Shown piece after piece: positions 1 through 9,115 of a stretch of DNA of 64,000 nucleotides (position 1 is the stretch's first letter; every line of letters starts with the position of its first letter). The position numbers were made by a program, and so were the translations under genes. Location of the stretch: the NCBI RefSeq assembly GCF_030020805.1, contig NZ_CP125098.1:6347501-6411500 (forward strand), given 5' to 3'. The notes beneath the pieces were generated by a model. That model saw only the letters and a list, made by a program, of their open reading frames with translations, searched no databases and was not told the origin of the DNA. The stretch comes from Paenibacillus sp. RC67 (GTDB lineage: Bacteria > Bacillota > Bacilli > Paenibacillales > NBRC-103111).

Positions 1-728
1 TCAAGCTCCGCTTCAATTTTCGTCCGAACTCCTTTAGGAAGGAGTGTCAAGTTCTCAATAATGCCTTCAACAGAGCCGTGCTCCTGCAGCAGCTTTAAAG
101 CTGTTTTCTCTCCAATCCCTTTCACCCCAGGGTAATTGTCGGCGGTATCTCCCATCAAGCCTTTCAGATCAATAAATTGCTGAGGTGTCAGCTGCTTTTC
201 TTCCATCAACGTCTCCGGGCTGTATACAGCATAATTGCCTTGGCCCTTCTTCATAATTATGACCTTCACCCGTTCCTGCAGCAGCTGCAGCATGTCGTGA
301 TCACCCGTCAAAATATATACATCATTCTCCAAGCTGTATGTACCGGCTAAAGTTCCAATGCAATCGTCCGCCTCATAACCGTTTAAACCGACGTTCGGCA
401 CACCGAAGCTCGTGACAACGTCTTTGACAAGATCGAACTGCGGAATTAATTCTTGAGGACACTCCACACGATTAGCTTTGTAATCGGAAAACTTCTCCGT
501 ACGGAACGTTTTGCCGCCCATATCCCAGCAGCAGACGACATGAGTCGGTTTAAAGGTCTGTATGGCGTCCCAAAAATATTTAACGAAGCCAAACACGGCA
601 TTCGTCGGCGTTCCAGTGCTCGTCTTCATTATGTAGCCGCTATACGAAGTCGCATAAAAAGCACGGAACAATAACGCCATGCCATCGACTAGTAATACGG
701 ATTGCAGTTGTTCTTCATGTTGATTCAA
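1..728 (-). CDS. 5'-3' exonuclease, PolA N-terminal-like (partial, C-terminus off left edge)
   Basis: Flap-type 5'-3' exonuclease of the kind that removes RNA primers and 5' flaps in replication and repair; the stand-alone Firmicute form is about 290 residues. The N-terminus reads LLVDGMALLFRAFYATS, the acidic metal-site stretches YEADDCIGTL and ILTGDHDML follow, then PGVKGIGEKTALKLL, the helix-3-turn-helix DNA-binding motif. About 242 codons are in the window. Start choice: GGGAGAG at 735-741 lies six bases before a TTG at 728; in-frame ATGs at 734 and 749 have no properly spaced site. No polymerase domain can be judged because the gene runs off the edge, but the length and N-terminus fit the stand-alone enzyme better than DNA polymerase I. 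Confidence 0.85.
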   Translation of the reverse strand, partial: MNQHEEQLQSVLLVDGMALLFRAFYATSYSGYIMKTSTGTPTNAVFGFVKYFWDAIQTFKPTHVVCCWDMGGKTFRTEKFSDYKANRVECPQELIPQFDLVKDVVTSFGVPNVGLNGYEADDCIGTLAGTYSLENDVYILTGDHDMLQLLQERVKVIIMKKGQGNYAVYSPETLMEEKQLTPQQFIDLKGLMGDTADNYPGVKGIGEKTALKLLQEHGSVEGIIENLTLLPKGVRTKIEAEL

Positions 729-841
729 AATCATCTCTCCCAAAGCCATTTTGCATCTATTATACCATGGGACTGGGATTAGCGGGGCGAGTTGGTCTAA
801 TTTGCCTAAACAAGAAGTTTTAGCTGAGCTTATTAACATGC

Positions 842-881
842 AAAAAAAGACCTTAGATCCTAAATAATAGGGCTACGGTCT
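842..881 (-). terminator. Rho-independent terminator of the AraC-family gene
   Basis: On the minus strand, AGACC.TAG..CCT pairs across a seven-base loop with AGG.CTA.GGTCT (848-881) and is followed by seven T residues (complement of 842-848). It sits 45 bases after the stop of the AraC-type gene. Confidence 0.75.
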
Positions 882-925
882 CTAAATTCAAGTTCGGACA
901 CATTTTGGGAGCTCATTGTTCTTCT

Positions 926-1918
926 TTAGGACAGAGCAGGAGAAATAACATGGTGCTGCTGTCTATACTGCATCGGCGTCATGCCGAATTTCTTTTTGAA
1001 CACGTAATGCAAATAATTGGAGCTTGAAAAGCCACTGCGAAAAGCGATCTGATCGATCGTCTCCGAGCTTAAGCTGAGCTCGCTGCAAATGTGGGCCAGC
1101 CGCACCTGCTCAATATATTCGCTGAACGTTGCTCCGGTATGCTCGCGGAAAATGCGCTGAAGCTGCCTCGAACTGATTTGGACCCGCTCGGCGACAATCT
1201 CCAGGGTTAAAGGCTCCATATAATTGTCATTGATGAACTGAACCGCAAGCTGGTACCGATAATGCTTCATGTCTCGGGAAGGCAAGTCCGGTTGGGGAAC
1301 GGAAGCATAGGAACGCGCCGTACGAAGCAGAATTTGAATGATCGCCTGCTTCAGCACCGTAAACAGCCCAGGTTGATTCTCATGCCACGCCCGGTATGCG
1401 GTCAGAAAGCAGTCCATCGCCCTATACTGGTCGACCGCTGGCCTTACAGGAAGCGATTGAAGCTGTTGAATGCAAGCCTCCGCCTCGGCAATTTCCCATT
1501 TCGCGCCCCAATCCTTCGCTTCCATACTGCCATCAGCAGCTCCGATTGCTTCTTCCAGCTTCACGATATCGATATGCAGGCAAAGCTCATCCATGGCTTC
1601 CTGCGCGTCAGCCTCCTGATAGTGCAGCACGTTCGGACCGGTCAAATACAGCATCCCTTCCTGCAGCGCAAAGGGGACCTCTCCTAGAATGACTTTGCCT
1701 TTTCCACGCGGAATATAGTGAAATTCATAATCGGAATGCTTGTGAAAGCTAACGGTACGTCCCGGTGGAAAGCTCGTATGATGAAATCTCAGCATGCGGA
1801 TACCGTAGTTTCCCCAACGAAATTCGAGATCAAGACGATCCAGTGCAGTCGGCTGCTCCAGCATCTGCTCGAAAGCATAAGGTTTAGAGGTTACTCTTGT
1901 CGAGCATTCCAAATTCAC
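926..1918 (-). CDS. AraC-family transcriptional regulator with cupin sensor domain
   Basis: Likely ligand-responsive transcription factor. The N-terminal half is a cupin fold typical of AraC sensors (HKHSDYEFHYIPRGKGK, then a second strand pair around YLTGPNVLHYQ). The last 100 residues carry two helix-turn-helix motifs, the second ending GFSSSNYLHYVFKKKFGMTP, the AraC signature. GGAGG at 1924-1928 is five bases from the GTG at 1918; an upstream GTG at 1924 overlaps the ribosome site and is unlikely. It is the last gene of a same-strand trio with two sugar-type oxidoreductases and probably regulates them or a linked carbohydrate route. Substrate unknown. Confidence 0.85.
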   Translation of the reverse strand: MNLECSTRVTSKPYAFEQMLEQPTALDRLDLEFRWGNYGIRMLRFHHTSFPPGRTVSFHKHSDYEFHYIPRGKGKVILGEVPFALQEGMLYLTGPNVLHYQEADAQEAMDELCLHIDIVKLEEAIGAADGSMEAKDWGAKWEIAEAEACIQQLQSLPVRPAVDQYRAMDCFLTAYRAWHENQPGLFTVLKQAIIQILLRTARSYASVPQPDLPSRDMKHYRYQLAVQFINDNYMEPLTLEIVAERVQISSRQLQRIFREHTGATFSEYIEQVRLAHICSELSLSSETIDQIAFRSGFSSSNYLHYVFKKKFGMTPMQYRQQHHVISPALS

Positions 1919-2019
1919 TTTCACCTCCGCAAAATAGCATAGGCGGGAAAAGCCCGTTCTTTCTTACTCCCGTAAGAACTGAACAAGCCCTTCCCATTAC
2001 TGAATTTATATATAACTTT

Positions 2020-3033
2020 CTATTGCGCCAAATCGCTGAGCTTAAAGGCCTCTCCTGTGCTCGCCGATAGGTTGGACGCTTCCATTAACCGGGTTAAATC
2101 TAAAGCGAGTTGAATATTTTCGTCTGCGTTCGTGCCATTCTCGATATGGCTTACCCATTGGTCGAACGCGGAAGGAAGATTGTCCGGAAGCTGCTGCACC
2201 CGCCACTCCTTTTCTTCCCCAAGCTTTGAGCTGCGGACAAGCAGCTTATTGTCATGAGTCGAGTACAGCAAGCTGCCTTCCGTACCATGCACCTCGATGA
2301 CAAACGGAGAGAACCGGTTTACAAAACCTGCCTCGACAATCGCCAAAGCTCCGTTCGTATATCTCAATACACTCACCGCATTATCCTCTACGTCTTTGCC
2401 GGTCACATAGCCGTAGTTGGCAGAAATACTCTCTGGCAAACCCAAGAACAACCGGGCCAAGTACATCGGATGGCAGCCCAGATCGATCATCGCTCCGCCA
2501 CCACACTGCTCCTTATTGAAGAAATGAGCAGGCAGCCAACCATGTGGATCGCGTTCAGACGGAATTGCTCCGTTATGGGACAAGCGGGTACGTACCAGCG
2601 TAATGTCTCCTAAAGAGCCTTCGCGCAAAATGCTCTGAACCGCAAGAGTATAATCTGCATTCAAGCGAGGCAGCGACACCGTCAGCTTCACACCGGCCTC
2701 TTGAACTGCGGCCAATATTTCATTGCACTCCTTCAGCGTGGTCGCAACGACCTTTTCCGTGAAAATATGCTTGCCTGCCTGAGCAGCTGCAACCATAACA
2801 TCTCGGTGTATATGGGTCGGAGTGTCGATAACGACTCCGTCGATATCTTTTTGAGCGAGCAGCTCGTTCAAATCCTCATAAAATCGCACACCGCGCTCTT
2901 CCGCCTGCTTGCGCCCCCTTTCGGGAAGCTCATCCCATGCGGCAACGATTTCCGTGCCGGGATGCTCGGTCGCTTGACGTGCATAGTCATTGGCATGCAC
3001 ATGCCAGAAGCTTAACATTGCTACTCTGATCAT
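2020..3033 (-). CDS. Gfo/Idh/MocA family oxidoreductase
   Basis: NAD(P)-dependent dehydrogenase family acting mostly on sugars, inositols and related polyols. The N-terminal Rossmann segment starts IRVAMLSFWHVHANDYARQA and has the usual KHIFTEKV stretch near residue 95, the family's EKP-like catalytic lysine region with V in place of P. The C-terminal half has GGGAMIDLGCHPMYLARL, the conserved D-x-G-x-H motif. GGAGGT is eight bases before ATG 3033; the in-frame codon at 3048 lies inside that site's upstream flank. About 338 residues, normal length. It follows a second member of the same family by about 60 bases, suggesting co-transcription. Substrate cannot be read from sequence. Confidence 0.85.
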   Translation of the reverse strand: MIRVAMLSFWHVHANDYARQATEHPGTEIVAAWDELPERGRKQAEERGVRFYEDLNELLAQKDIDGVVIDTPTHIHRDVMVAAAQAGKHIFTEKVVATTLKECNEILAAVQEAGVKLTVSLPRLNADYTLAVQSILREGSLGDITLVRTRLSHNGAIPSERDPHGWLPAHFFNKEQCGGGAMIDLGCHPMYLARLFLGLPESISANYGYVTGKDVEDNAVSVLRYTNGALAIVEAGFVNRFSPFVIEVHGTEGSLLYSTHDNKLLVRSSKLGEEKEWRVQQLPDNLPSAFDQWVSHIENGTNADENIQLALDLTRLMEASNLSASTGEAFKLSDLAQ

Positions 3034-3093
3034 CCTATGTACCTCCATATGGTAAAATCATATCGCATTTCTCGTATGAACTCTATAAAGACA

Positions 3094-4176
3094 TTAATCG
3101 AAATAAACCGCTTCGCCTGTTTCGGCGGATTTGTAAATCGCTTCAAGAATTTCCGATACTACGCATGCCTGCTTCGGAGTCACGATCGGTTCTTTATCAT
3201 TCAGCACCGCATCGATCCACAACCGAATTTCGGTGTCCTGCATGCTTTCTTTTTTCCCGTCATAGAAATCGACGCCGCCTGAATCCAGCTGAATCAGATT
3301 CTTAAACAAGCGGCTGTGCTTCTCGCCGTTAATACGCAATCCGTCTTCCATATCTGCGCCGCCTTCTGTGCCGCACAGTGTACTCTTCGCTTCCTTCACA
3401 TCCAACGTGTTCAGCGCCCAGCTCGACTCCAGTACGATCGTCGCTCCGTTCTTCATCGTAATCATGCCGAAGGCGGAATCCTCGACAGTGAACTTTTTTG
3501 GGTCCCATGGGCCCCACGCATTGGCAGCGTTTTCTTTTTGCGAAAGCTTATGAAATGTCGTGCCAAGTACAGCCTTAGGTTCATAGTTGTTCATTAGCCA
3601 AAGTGTTAAATCGAGTGCATGCGTACCTATATCGATCAGCGGTCCTCCTCCTTGTTTTTCGCCATCCAGGAACACGCCCCACGTCGGAACTGCGCGTCTA
3701 CGAATGGCATGGGCCTTGGCATAATAAATATCTCCAAGCTCTCCGGCAACGCATAATTGCTTCAAAAATAAACTATCCGAGCGGAAGCGGTTGTTATAGC
3801 CTATAGTCAGCTTATACCCTGTACGTTCAGCAGCCTCAACCATCCGTCTTGCATCCGCTGCCGTCTTGGCCATTGGCTTCTCACACATAACATGCTTGCC
3901 CGATTCCAGTGCAGCGATCGATATGTTGGCATGCGAATCGTTAGGCGTACATACATGGACCACTTGAATACTTTTATCCTGCAACAGCTCCTGATAATCT
4001 TCATAAACCTTTGCTTCGGCGACACCATACTTCTTGGCAGCCTGCTCGGCTTTTTCCACAACAATGTCACAAAAAGCGACAAGCTCCACCTGTTCCAGCT
4101 TGGCTAAGCTCGGCAAATGCTTTCCCGTGGCAATGCCTCCACAGCCTATAATTGCTACTTTTAGCTTCTCAGACAT
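3094..4176 (-). CDS. Gfo/Idh/MocA family oxidoreductase (second paralogue)
   Basis: Second NAD(P)-dependent oxidoreductase of this family, first gene of the trio. It has the N-terminal VAIIGCGGIATGKHLPSL nucleotide-binding motif, SGKHVMCEKPMAKT with the catalytic lysine of the EKP motif, and GGGPLIDIGTHALDLTLWLM in the C-terminal domain. AGGAGAG lies about nine bases before ATG 4176. The 360-residue length is usual. Two diverged paralogues in tandem are common in sugar acid or inositol catabolic loci, where they act on related intermediates; that reading is inference, and neither a transporter nor a kinase is adjacent. Confidence 0.87.
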   Translation of the reverse strand: MSEKLKVAIIGCGGIATGKHLPSLAKLEQVELVAFCDIVVEKAEQAAKKYGVAEAKVYEDYQELLQDKSIQVVHVCTPNDSHANISIAALESGKHVMCEKPMAKTAADARRMVEAAERTGYKLTIGYNNRFRSDSLFLKQLCVAGELGDIYYAKAHAIRRRAVPTWGVFLDGEKQGGGPLIDIGTHALDLTLWLMNNYEPKAVLGTTFHKLSQKENAANAWGPWDPKKFTVEDSAFGMITMKNGATIVLESSWALNTLDVKEAKSTLCGTEGGADMEDGLRINGEKHSRLFKNLIQLDSGGVDFYDGKKESMQDTEIRLWIDAVLNDKEPIVTPKQACVVSEILEAIYKSAETGEAVYFD

Positions 4177-4301
4177 AAGATAATCTCTCCTTTGAAATAA
4201 TGACTTGGCTTTATCTTAGCACGTTTGTAAAATCGTTTAAATTTCAAATAAATGACAAGTAAAAGTGCAAAAAGACGACATCCTCTTGCTAAGATCAAAA
4301 T

Positions 4302-4334
4302 AAAAAATGCATCGTGGAAGAGCTTCCACAATGC
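4302..4334 (-). terminator. Rho-independent terminator of the sigma/DUF4179 operon
   Basis: Minus strand GCAT.GTGGAAG pairs with CTTCCAC.ATGC (4309-4334) across a two-base tip, followed by a T-rich run (complement of 4302-4307). It lies nine bases after the DUF4179 gene. Confidence 0.8.
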
Positions 4335-4343
4335 TTGTATATC

Positions 4344-5720
4344 TCACTGCCTTGTCTCCCAATCAATTGGAATTTTGATTTTAACTGGCTTCTCAAGCTC
4401 TTGGGAGATTTCATTTACAACCAACAACAATTTCATACCCGTTAAAGTTGGAATTTTGGGATATTCCTGTTTGTACGAGAACGAATCCTTAGAAAGTCGT
4501 ACAGCTTGCTTCGTAGCAGAATAGCGCTCCCCTAAAGAATTTTCAAACATTAAAAAAGGAATTTGATTCGAAGCATTGCTGGCCTCATAGTAAATAACCG
4601 TAGAATCCTCTAACAATTGAATATTGGTAATCGTGACATTCCCTCCGTCGTTTCCTTTTAAAGTCACAGGCAATCCTTCAGAAACATCCGCATATTCTTC
4701 CCATTGTGTAAACATATCCGCCTGAGCTCCACTCCTATCACCAACCAGCAGGGTAACATACGTCGGATGTGGATTAATCTCCGAAGGGGGGCCGAAATTC
4801 ACGCGTTGCTCCCCTTCTCCTCCCATCCCTCCTCCAGAGGCAAACGGTGTTTCCAGGTCATCCTCCAGCCAATAAACCAGCTCGGCCGAGTCTTCTGTCT
4901 TAACTACAATTTGTGTACTTACTGGGGTTAAGGTGAGCTGACCAACTACAAACTTATGACCGCCAGAGGTACCTTCCAGTTGAGGTTGAACTATTTTCGT
5001 CAATGGCAAAGCTTTATCTATTGTAATAGGAACGGTAACATCCCAATTACCAAATGTAGTACCGATCATAGGAATTTTTATATTAAGCTTTGTATGATCC
5101 GGCACAGGCTCGATATTGAACACCGTCGTCCCGACGAAGGTATGGTCGCCTGTAATACTGAATTCATGAGTCCCCATCATGGTGGAATGAACGCCTTCAA
5201 AGTGATATTCATAGTAAAAGGAGGCGTCCTCTTCCGTTATCTTGTTCTTTTTCAGATAGTCCACCTGATAATTGATCACTAGCTGAACGCCGTCGTAGAA
5301 CACCTCGGCCACAGTCAATTGAATATTTTTGTCCGTTACCGAGATGTTAGCCGGAGTCCCCAAATTTTGTTTTTCAATCTGATACAGCCCGTTATCGAAC
5401 AATCCCCCCGTCTTTTGGTAAAACAGGTCAATAAAGAAAATCTTCTTCAATGCGGCACCGACAGAAGGAGAGTACCAACCGAGCCCTCCCAGCAATATAG
5501 CGCACAGCAGCACCGCGTTGCTTACCCATATCCATCTTGTGGGCAGCTTTATTGCTCGTGGAGCTATGCTTCTCTTTTCTCCCGTGTCCTCCGTATGCTT
5601 CATCCACAGCTCTTCAAAAGTAAAGGAGGGAGACAACTGACGAATTCGGCTTTGAACGGCTTTGGACGGTTCCATGGATGATTGCTCCGGCTTCTCCGCT
5701 GCATCGTGATGCAATGTCAT
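4344..5720 (-). CDS. DUF4179-domain membrane protein, probable anti-sigma factor
   Basis: Probable sensor and anti-sigma partner of the ECF sigma factor encoded directly upstream; the two genes overlap by four bases (ATGA type). About 110 cytosolic residues precede one membrane segment around WIWVSNAVLLCAILLGG (roughly 77-95); the rest is extracellular and matches the DUF4179 plus DUF5643-like layout common in Paenibacillus (VTDKNIQLTVAEVFYDGVQL and a C-terminal beta-rich domain). No zinc-binding HxxxCxxC anti-sigma motif is seen. Role is inferred from gene order and topology; the external signal is unknown. Confidence 0.75.
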   Translation of the reverse strand: MTLHHDAAEKPEQSSMEPSKAVQSRIRQLSPSFTFEELWMKHTEDTGEKRSIAPRAIKLPTRWIWVSNAVLLCAILLGGLGWYSPSVGAALKKIFFIDLFYQKTGGLFDNGLYQIEKQNLGTPANISVTDKNIQLTVAEVFYDGVQLVINYQVDYLKKNKITEEDASFYYEYHFEGVHSTMMGTHEFSITGDHTFVGTTVFNIEPVPDHTKLNIKIPMIGTTFGNWDVTVPITIDKALPLTKIVQPQLEGTSGGHKFVVGQLTLTPVSTQIVVKTEDSAELVYWLEDDLETPFASGGGMGGEGEQRVNFGPPSEINPHPTYVTLLVGDRSGAQADMFTQWEEYADVSEGLPVTLKGNDGGNVTITNIQLLEDSTVIYYEASNASNQIPFLMFENSLGERYSATKQAVRLSKDSFSYKQEYPKIPTLTGMKLLLVVNEISQELEKPVKIKIPIDWETRQ

Positions 5721-6253
5721 TTAAGTGCCTCCTTTATTGATGTAAGATGGTAATCCTCCGCATCGCTTTGTCTAAGCTGTTGAAGAGCCGCATGCAGCCG
5801 TGATTTGCATGTACCCAGTCGAACGTCGAGTAAGGCGGCAGCCTCATGAAGAGGCAGCCCGACATAATAAACCAGAATAAGTACTTCTCTTCGTTTGGGA
5901 GATAATCGATTGACCATCTGCCACAATTCCTGCTCGCTTTCGTTTTTCAAGACAATGTCTTCGACTGAATCACCGTTTGCCTCAACAGGTATTTGACCAA
6001 AGAAGGTTAGCCAACGCTGCTTGCGAAGCGTGCTTCGTACCAGATTAATCGTGATCCGGTACAGCCATGGGCGTAAGGGCTTGTTCTGGTCATATAAATG
6101 AAATTTATGATATGCGCGTAAAAAGGTCTCCTGAGTGATATCATCGGCCAGCATAGCCGACTTGGTAATCATTAGGGCAATTCCGTATACGTAAGGGGCA
6201 TGTTCTTCAAATATAGCCCTCGACTGCTCTTCAGAGATCGAATAATCCATCAA
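5717..6253 (-). CDS. ECF-type RNA polymerase sigma factor
   Basis: Alternative sigma factor of the sigma-70 family. Region 2 is visible as ADDITQETFLRAYHKF with the following RPWLYRITINLVRS; region 4 is LSPKRREVLILVYYVGLPLHEAAALL then GTCKSRLHAALQQL, the -35-reading helix-turn-helix. Starts at TTG 6253 (or ATG 6250): GGAGG at 6261-6265 is eight bases before the TTG. A more upstream in-frame TTG at 6280 coincides with the predicted transcription start and is excluded. About 178 residues, normal for ECF factors. An ECF-like promoter directly upstream suggests autoregulation. Confidence 0.9.
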   Translation of the reverse strand: MMDYSISEEQSRAIFEEHAPYVYGIALMITKSAMLADDITQETFLRAYHKFHLYDQNKPLRPWLYRITINLVRSTLRKQRWLTFFGQIPVEANGDSVEDIVLKNESEQELWQMVNRLSPKRREVLILVYYVGLPLHEAAALLDVRLGTCKSRLHAALQQLRQSDAEDYHLTSIKEALK

Positions 6254-6286
6254 TGAACGATCCTCCGTTCCTGTATTCAAAGTAAA

Positions 6287-6311
6287 TACGCCTTGGAGAC
6301 GGAAATAGTTC
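6287..6311 (-). promoter_or_regulatory. Probable autoregulatory ECF sigma promoter
   Basis: Minus strand GAAC (6308-6311), 17 bases, CGTA (6287-6290). AAC at -35 and CGT at -10 are the generic ECF signature. The predicted start near 6280 leaves a short leader carrying the GGAGG site. The spacing is identical to the promoter in front of pspA at 28976-29002. Confidence 0.55.
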
Positions 6312-6810
6312 GATTAGTTTGCGAAAAAAAACTTAAGATCACTTGTAAAAACTATTACAAACCCAAACGTATGCGCATAGGGGAATGGGTGTGGGGTTCC
6401 AATCGCTGTTGAAATCTTGTTCCTTGAATTCATTTTTAGAGATTGGAATAAGATTTCAAGGCGAACTCTATCGCTTTTCCACCCCACACCCATTTCCCTT
6501 CCTGTTCTACTCTGTGATTCCTTCTACTTTTTTCATTGCTATTCCGGTAATCTATTCGGTTCATATTCAAAACCTTATATCTACAACCATTTCACCGCCC
6601 AATTACATACTTCCTATGATAAACGGATGAAGTTCTTTCAAGATTTTCCGGATCCATCAAATCACATCCTTACAGTTCTTGCTTTCTTTAACACAAAAAA
6701 TCCCTGCTGGTCAACGTAGTCAGCTCATCCGTTTCCGATGAGTCTTTTTTCGTTGTTAACCCTGCAAGGATCCATGTTATAAAGCATTTTCTAATTTCCT
6801 TTGTTATAGG
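6312..6810. other. Gene-free stretch with a 120-base imperfect hairpin and a plus-strand terminator
   Basis: About 500 bases without a convincing gene. It holds two nested inverted repeats: GGGAATGGGTGTGGGGT near 6381-6397 against its complement near 6481-6498, and TTGAAATCTT near 6408-6417 against AAGATTTCAA near 6449-6458. Further right, CTCATC and GATGAG (6724-6742) with six T residues form a plus-strand terminator although no plus-strand gene precedes it. Short open frames at 6385-6719 have no ribosome site and run through the repeat arms. Confidence 0.6.
6724..6750 (+). terminator. Plus-strand Rho-independent terminator with no obvious gene
   Basis: CTCATC, seven-base loop, GATGAG, then TCTTTTTT. 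The six-pair stem is modest. It could end a small RNA that includes the upstream hairpin. Confidence 0.5.
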
Positions 6811-8001
6811 CTAAACCTGCTGTGGAGGCCTCACCGTCTGTAAAAATCGTTCTATTCTACTCACTGCCTCACGCAATCGATCCTCTTCCTGAACAAGCGC
6901 GATACGTACATACCCTTCGCCCTCCATACCGAATGCATCACCCGGTATTACGACAACGCCGACATGATATAGAATTTCCCGGGAAATTTGTCGAGAGGTC
7001 CAGCCTGCAGGAATGCGTGCCCAAATGAACATGGTTGCTCGGGGTCGAGGAATGACCCAACCAGCCGCAGCAAGGCCGTCGATAACTATGTCACGCCTGC
7101 GCTCGTACAGACCAGCAACCGTCTAGCTATGCTCCATATCTTCTTCTAGTGCAGCTATACCCGCTTCCTGTACAGCCAGAAACACACCGTAATCGATATT
7201 GGATTTCAAAATGCGCAGTGCTCGTACTGCATCCGGCTGTCCCACCATAAACGCAATTCTGCAGCCTGCCATATTGAAGCTTTTGGACAAAGAGTGGAAC
7301 TCTACTGCAATTTCTTTAGCGCCTTCAATTTCCAAAATGCTCATGGGCCTGAACCCGTCAAACGCCATTTCTGAATAAGCCAGATCATGGACGACCAGCA
7401 AATCATATTTTTTTCCAAAAGCAATAAGCTCTTCAAAAAACGGGCGTGTCGCAACCGCTGATAATGGATTACTTGGGTAGTTCAGTAGGATAAATTTGGC
7501 TCTACGAGCGATTTCCTCTGGAATATCATCGAGCTTAGGCAAAAATCCGTTCTCTTCCCTTAGCGGCAGAAAATACGGCTCCACTCCTGCTAGAACCAAG
7601 CTTGCTGAATAAATCGGATACCCTGGATCGGGCACCATAGCAACATCTCCGGGATCTGCAACCGCCATCGCCAAGTGGGATAACCCATCTTGAGAACCCA
7701 TCAGAGCGACAATTTCCTTCTCCGGATCGAGTGCTACCTGAAAGCGATGCTGATACCAACGGGCCACCGCCTGCCGAAAAGCCGGACTGCCCTCGGAAGT
7801 CGGATAGCCGTACACCTCTGGCTTACGCACAGCTTCCTCCATTGCCTTGATCACCCGCTCGGAGGGAGGACGATCCGGACTGCCGATACCCAAGTCAATA
7901 ACGTCAACGCCACGACTGCGAACCTCTTCCTTCCACTGCGCCATTTCAGAAAAAATAGCGGATCCCAGATGGGATAACCGCTTCGATTGGAATTGTTTCA
8001 T
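6811..8001 (-). pseudogene. Class I/II aminotransferase broken by one in-frame amber codon
   Basis: PLP-dependent aminotransferase of about 395 residues, related to LL-diaminopimelate or aspartate-type enzymes (IDLGIGSPDRPP, GYPTSEGSPAFRQAVARWY, LNYPSNPLSA, SLSKSFNMAGCRIAFM with the PLP lysine). The frame is open from 8001 except for a TAG at 7123-7125 after residue 292; reading continues in the same frame for another 103 codons through TVAGLYERRRDIVIDGL and VGVVVIPGDAFGMEGEGYVRIALV to a stop at 6811, exactly the expected C-terminal domain. A single CAG to TAG change explains it. Either a recent pseudogene, a sequencing error, or suppressed readthrough. The PLP site survives in the first half but the small domain is lost. 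Confidence 0.85.
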
Positions 8002-8026
8002 TCGATCAACAACCTCTTTGCTTCAA

Positions 8027-9088
8027 TTATATGTTACCGACTTTATGAACAACCGACATCATAGCGAACAAGAAGGCGGCAAGAGCCAAATACGTAATTC
8101 CGTATTTCCAGCGCGCTGCGTTCGGCACATCATAATAGCGATCATTTTCAAACGGTTCATAATCAACTTGACAATGAACCATCAAATGCAATCCTTCTTC
8201 CTTTTGCAGCCGTTCAAGCCGTGTTACATGGGTCCTCTTAATAATGCCTTGCTGCATCAGCGGAATCGTCCCCTGAAAATTCAAGCCCTCCCACATGACT
8301 CGGACAAACTGCTGTCCTTCCAAATCGGAATAAGTAACAAAAGGAAGCTCTCGTTTATGCTCTTCGCCCGGAATAATGTATCCCTGCTCGATCAGAGGCT
8401 CTGCGGCAATAAGAAAGCTTGCGCTGACCATACGCTGCTCGCCGTGCTTGCGATTCTTGACATATTTCTTATACAAATCATACGCGAACATAACCCAAAT
8501 GATAAGAAGAATAATACTGAAGTTATAAATAATCAAAACAAGACCGCCTACTAATCCCACCAGCCATAGCCATCTGGATACTGCCGTCGCAATTCGCCCT
8601 CCATCTAGAGGATGGATCGGTATAAGGTTAAATAAATTAATCAGAAAACCTGCCAGCGCCAAGCTGTAGAGCAGTTGGTTATTAAGCAAGTACGCGAGGC
8701 CGAACGCCACCAGAGCACCCACAGAACCTAGAATAGGACCCCCGAAAGCCAAATAAGCTTCAGTGACCGCATCTCTAGGGTGACGCTTCATCGTAATCAA
8801 CGCCCCTAGAAAAGGAATAAATACCGGTGCACTAACCGGTAATCCCTTCTGTTTGGCTGCAATGACATGTCCAAGCTCGTGGATTAGAATAAGCAGGACA
8901 AGCCCTATGGAGAATCTCCATGGAAATATGATCGCATAACCGCCGATGGAGAGCAGCATAGAAAAAAATACGCCGCCGAATTTCCCGAACTTTAAGAGCG
9001 ACAACAGCCATTTTCCTTTTGCCAACAGAAAAACAACAGCCGTGCCGATCACCCAGAACGGATTTTTCTTCTTATTGTTTTGCTGCAA
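8027..9088 (-). CDS. Site-2 protease family (M50) membrane metalloprotease
   Basis: Intramembrane zinc protease. The zinc motif HELGH lies near residue 70 within a hydrophobic helix (LVLLILIHELGHVIA), and the second metal-site motif NLIPIHPLDGGR lies about 90 residues later; both are the S2P signature. Five or six membrane segments are visible, then a soluble C-terminal part and a last hydrophobic helix. AAGGAG lies nine bases before TTG 9088; an in-frame GTG at 9097 is too close to that site. About 353 residues. No PDZ domain is seen, so it resembles the YwhC/Rip3-like group more than RseP. Substrate unknown. Confidence 0.85.
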   Translation of the reverse strand: MQQNNKKKNPFWVIGTAVVFLLAKGKWLLSLLKFGKFGGVFFSMLLSIGGYAIIFPWRFSIGLVLLILIHELGHVIAAKQKGLPVSAPVFIPFLGALITMKRHPRDAVTEAYLAFGGPILGSVGALVAFGLAYLLNNQLLYSLALAGFLINLFNLIPIHPLDGGRIATAVSRWLWLVGLVGGLVLIIYNFSIILLIIWVMFAYDLYKKYVKNRKHGEQRMVSASFLIAAEPLIEQGYIIPGEEHKRELPFVTYSDLEGQQFVRVMWEGLNFQGTIPLMQQGIIKRTHVTRLERLQKEEGLHLMVHCQVDYEPFENDRYYDVPNAARWKYGITYLALAAFLFAMMSVVHKVGNI

Positions 9089-9115
9089 ACCTGTCACGCT
9101 CCTTCGCGTACCGCT

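Noticed and set aside
6385..6719. Plus-strand frames inside the 6.4 kb hairpin
   Set aside because: They run through inverted-repeat arms, overlap each other in different frames and have no ribosome site.
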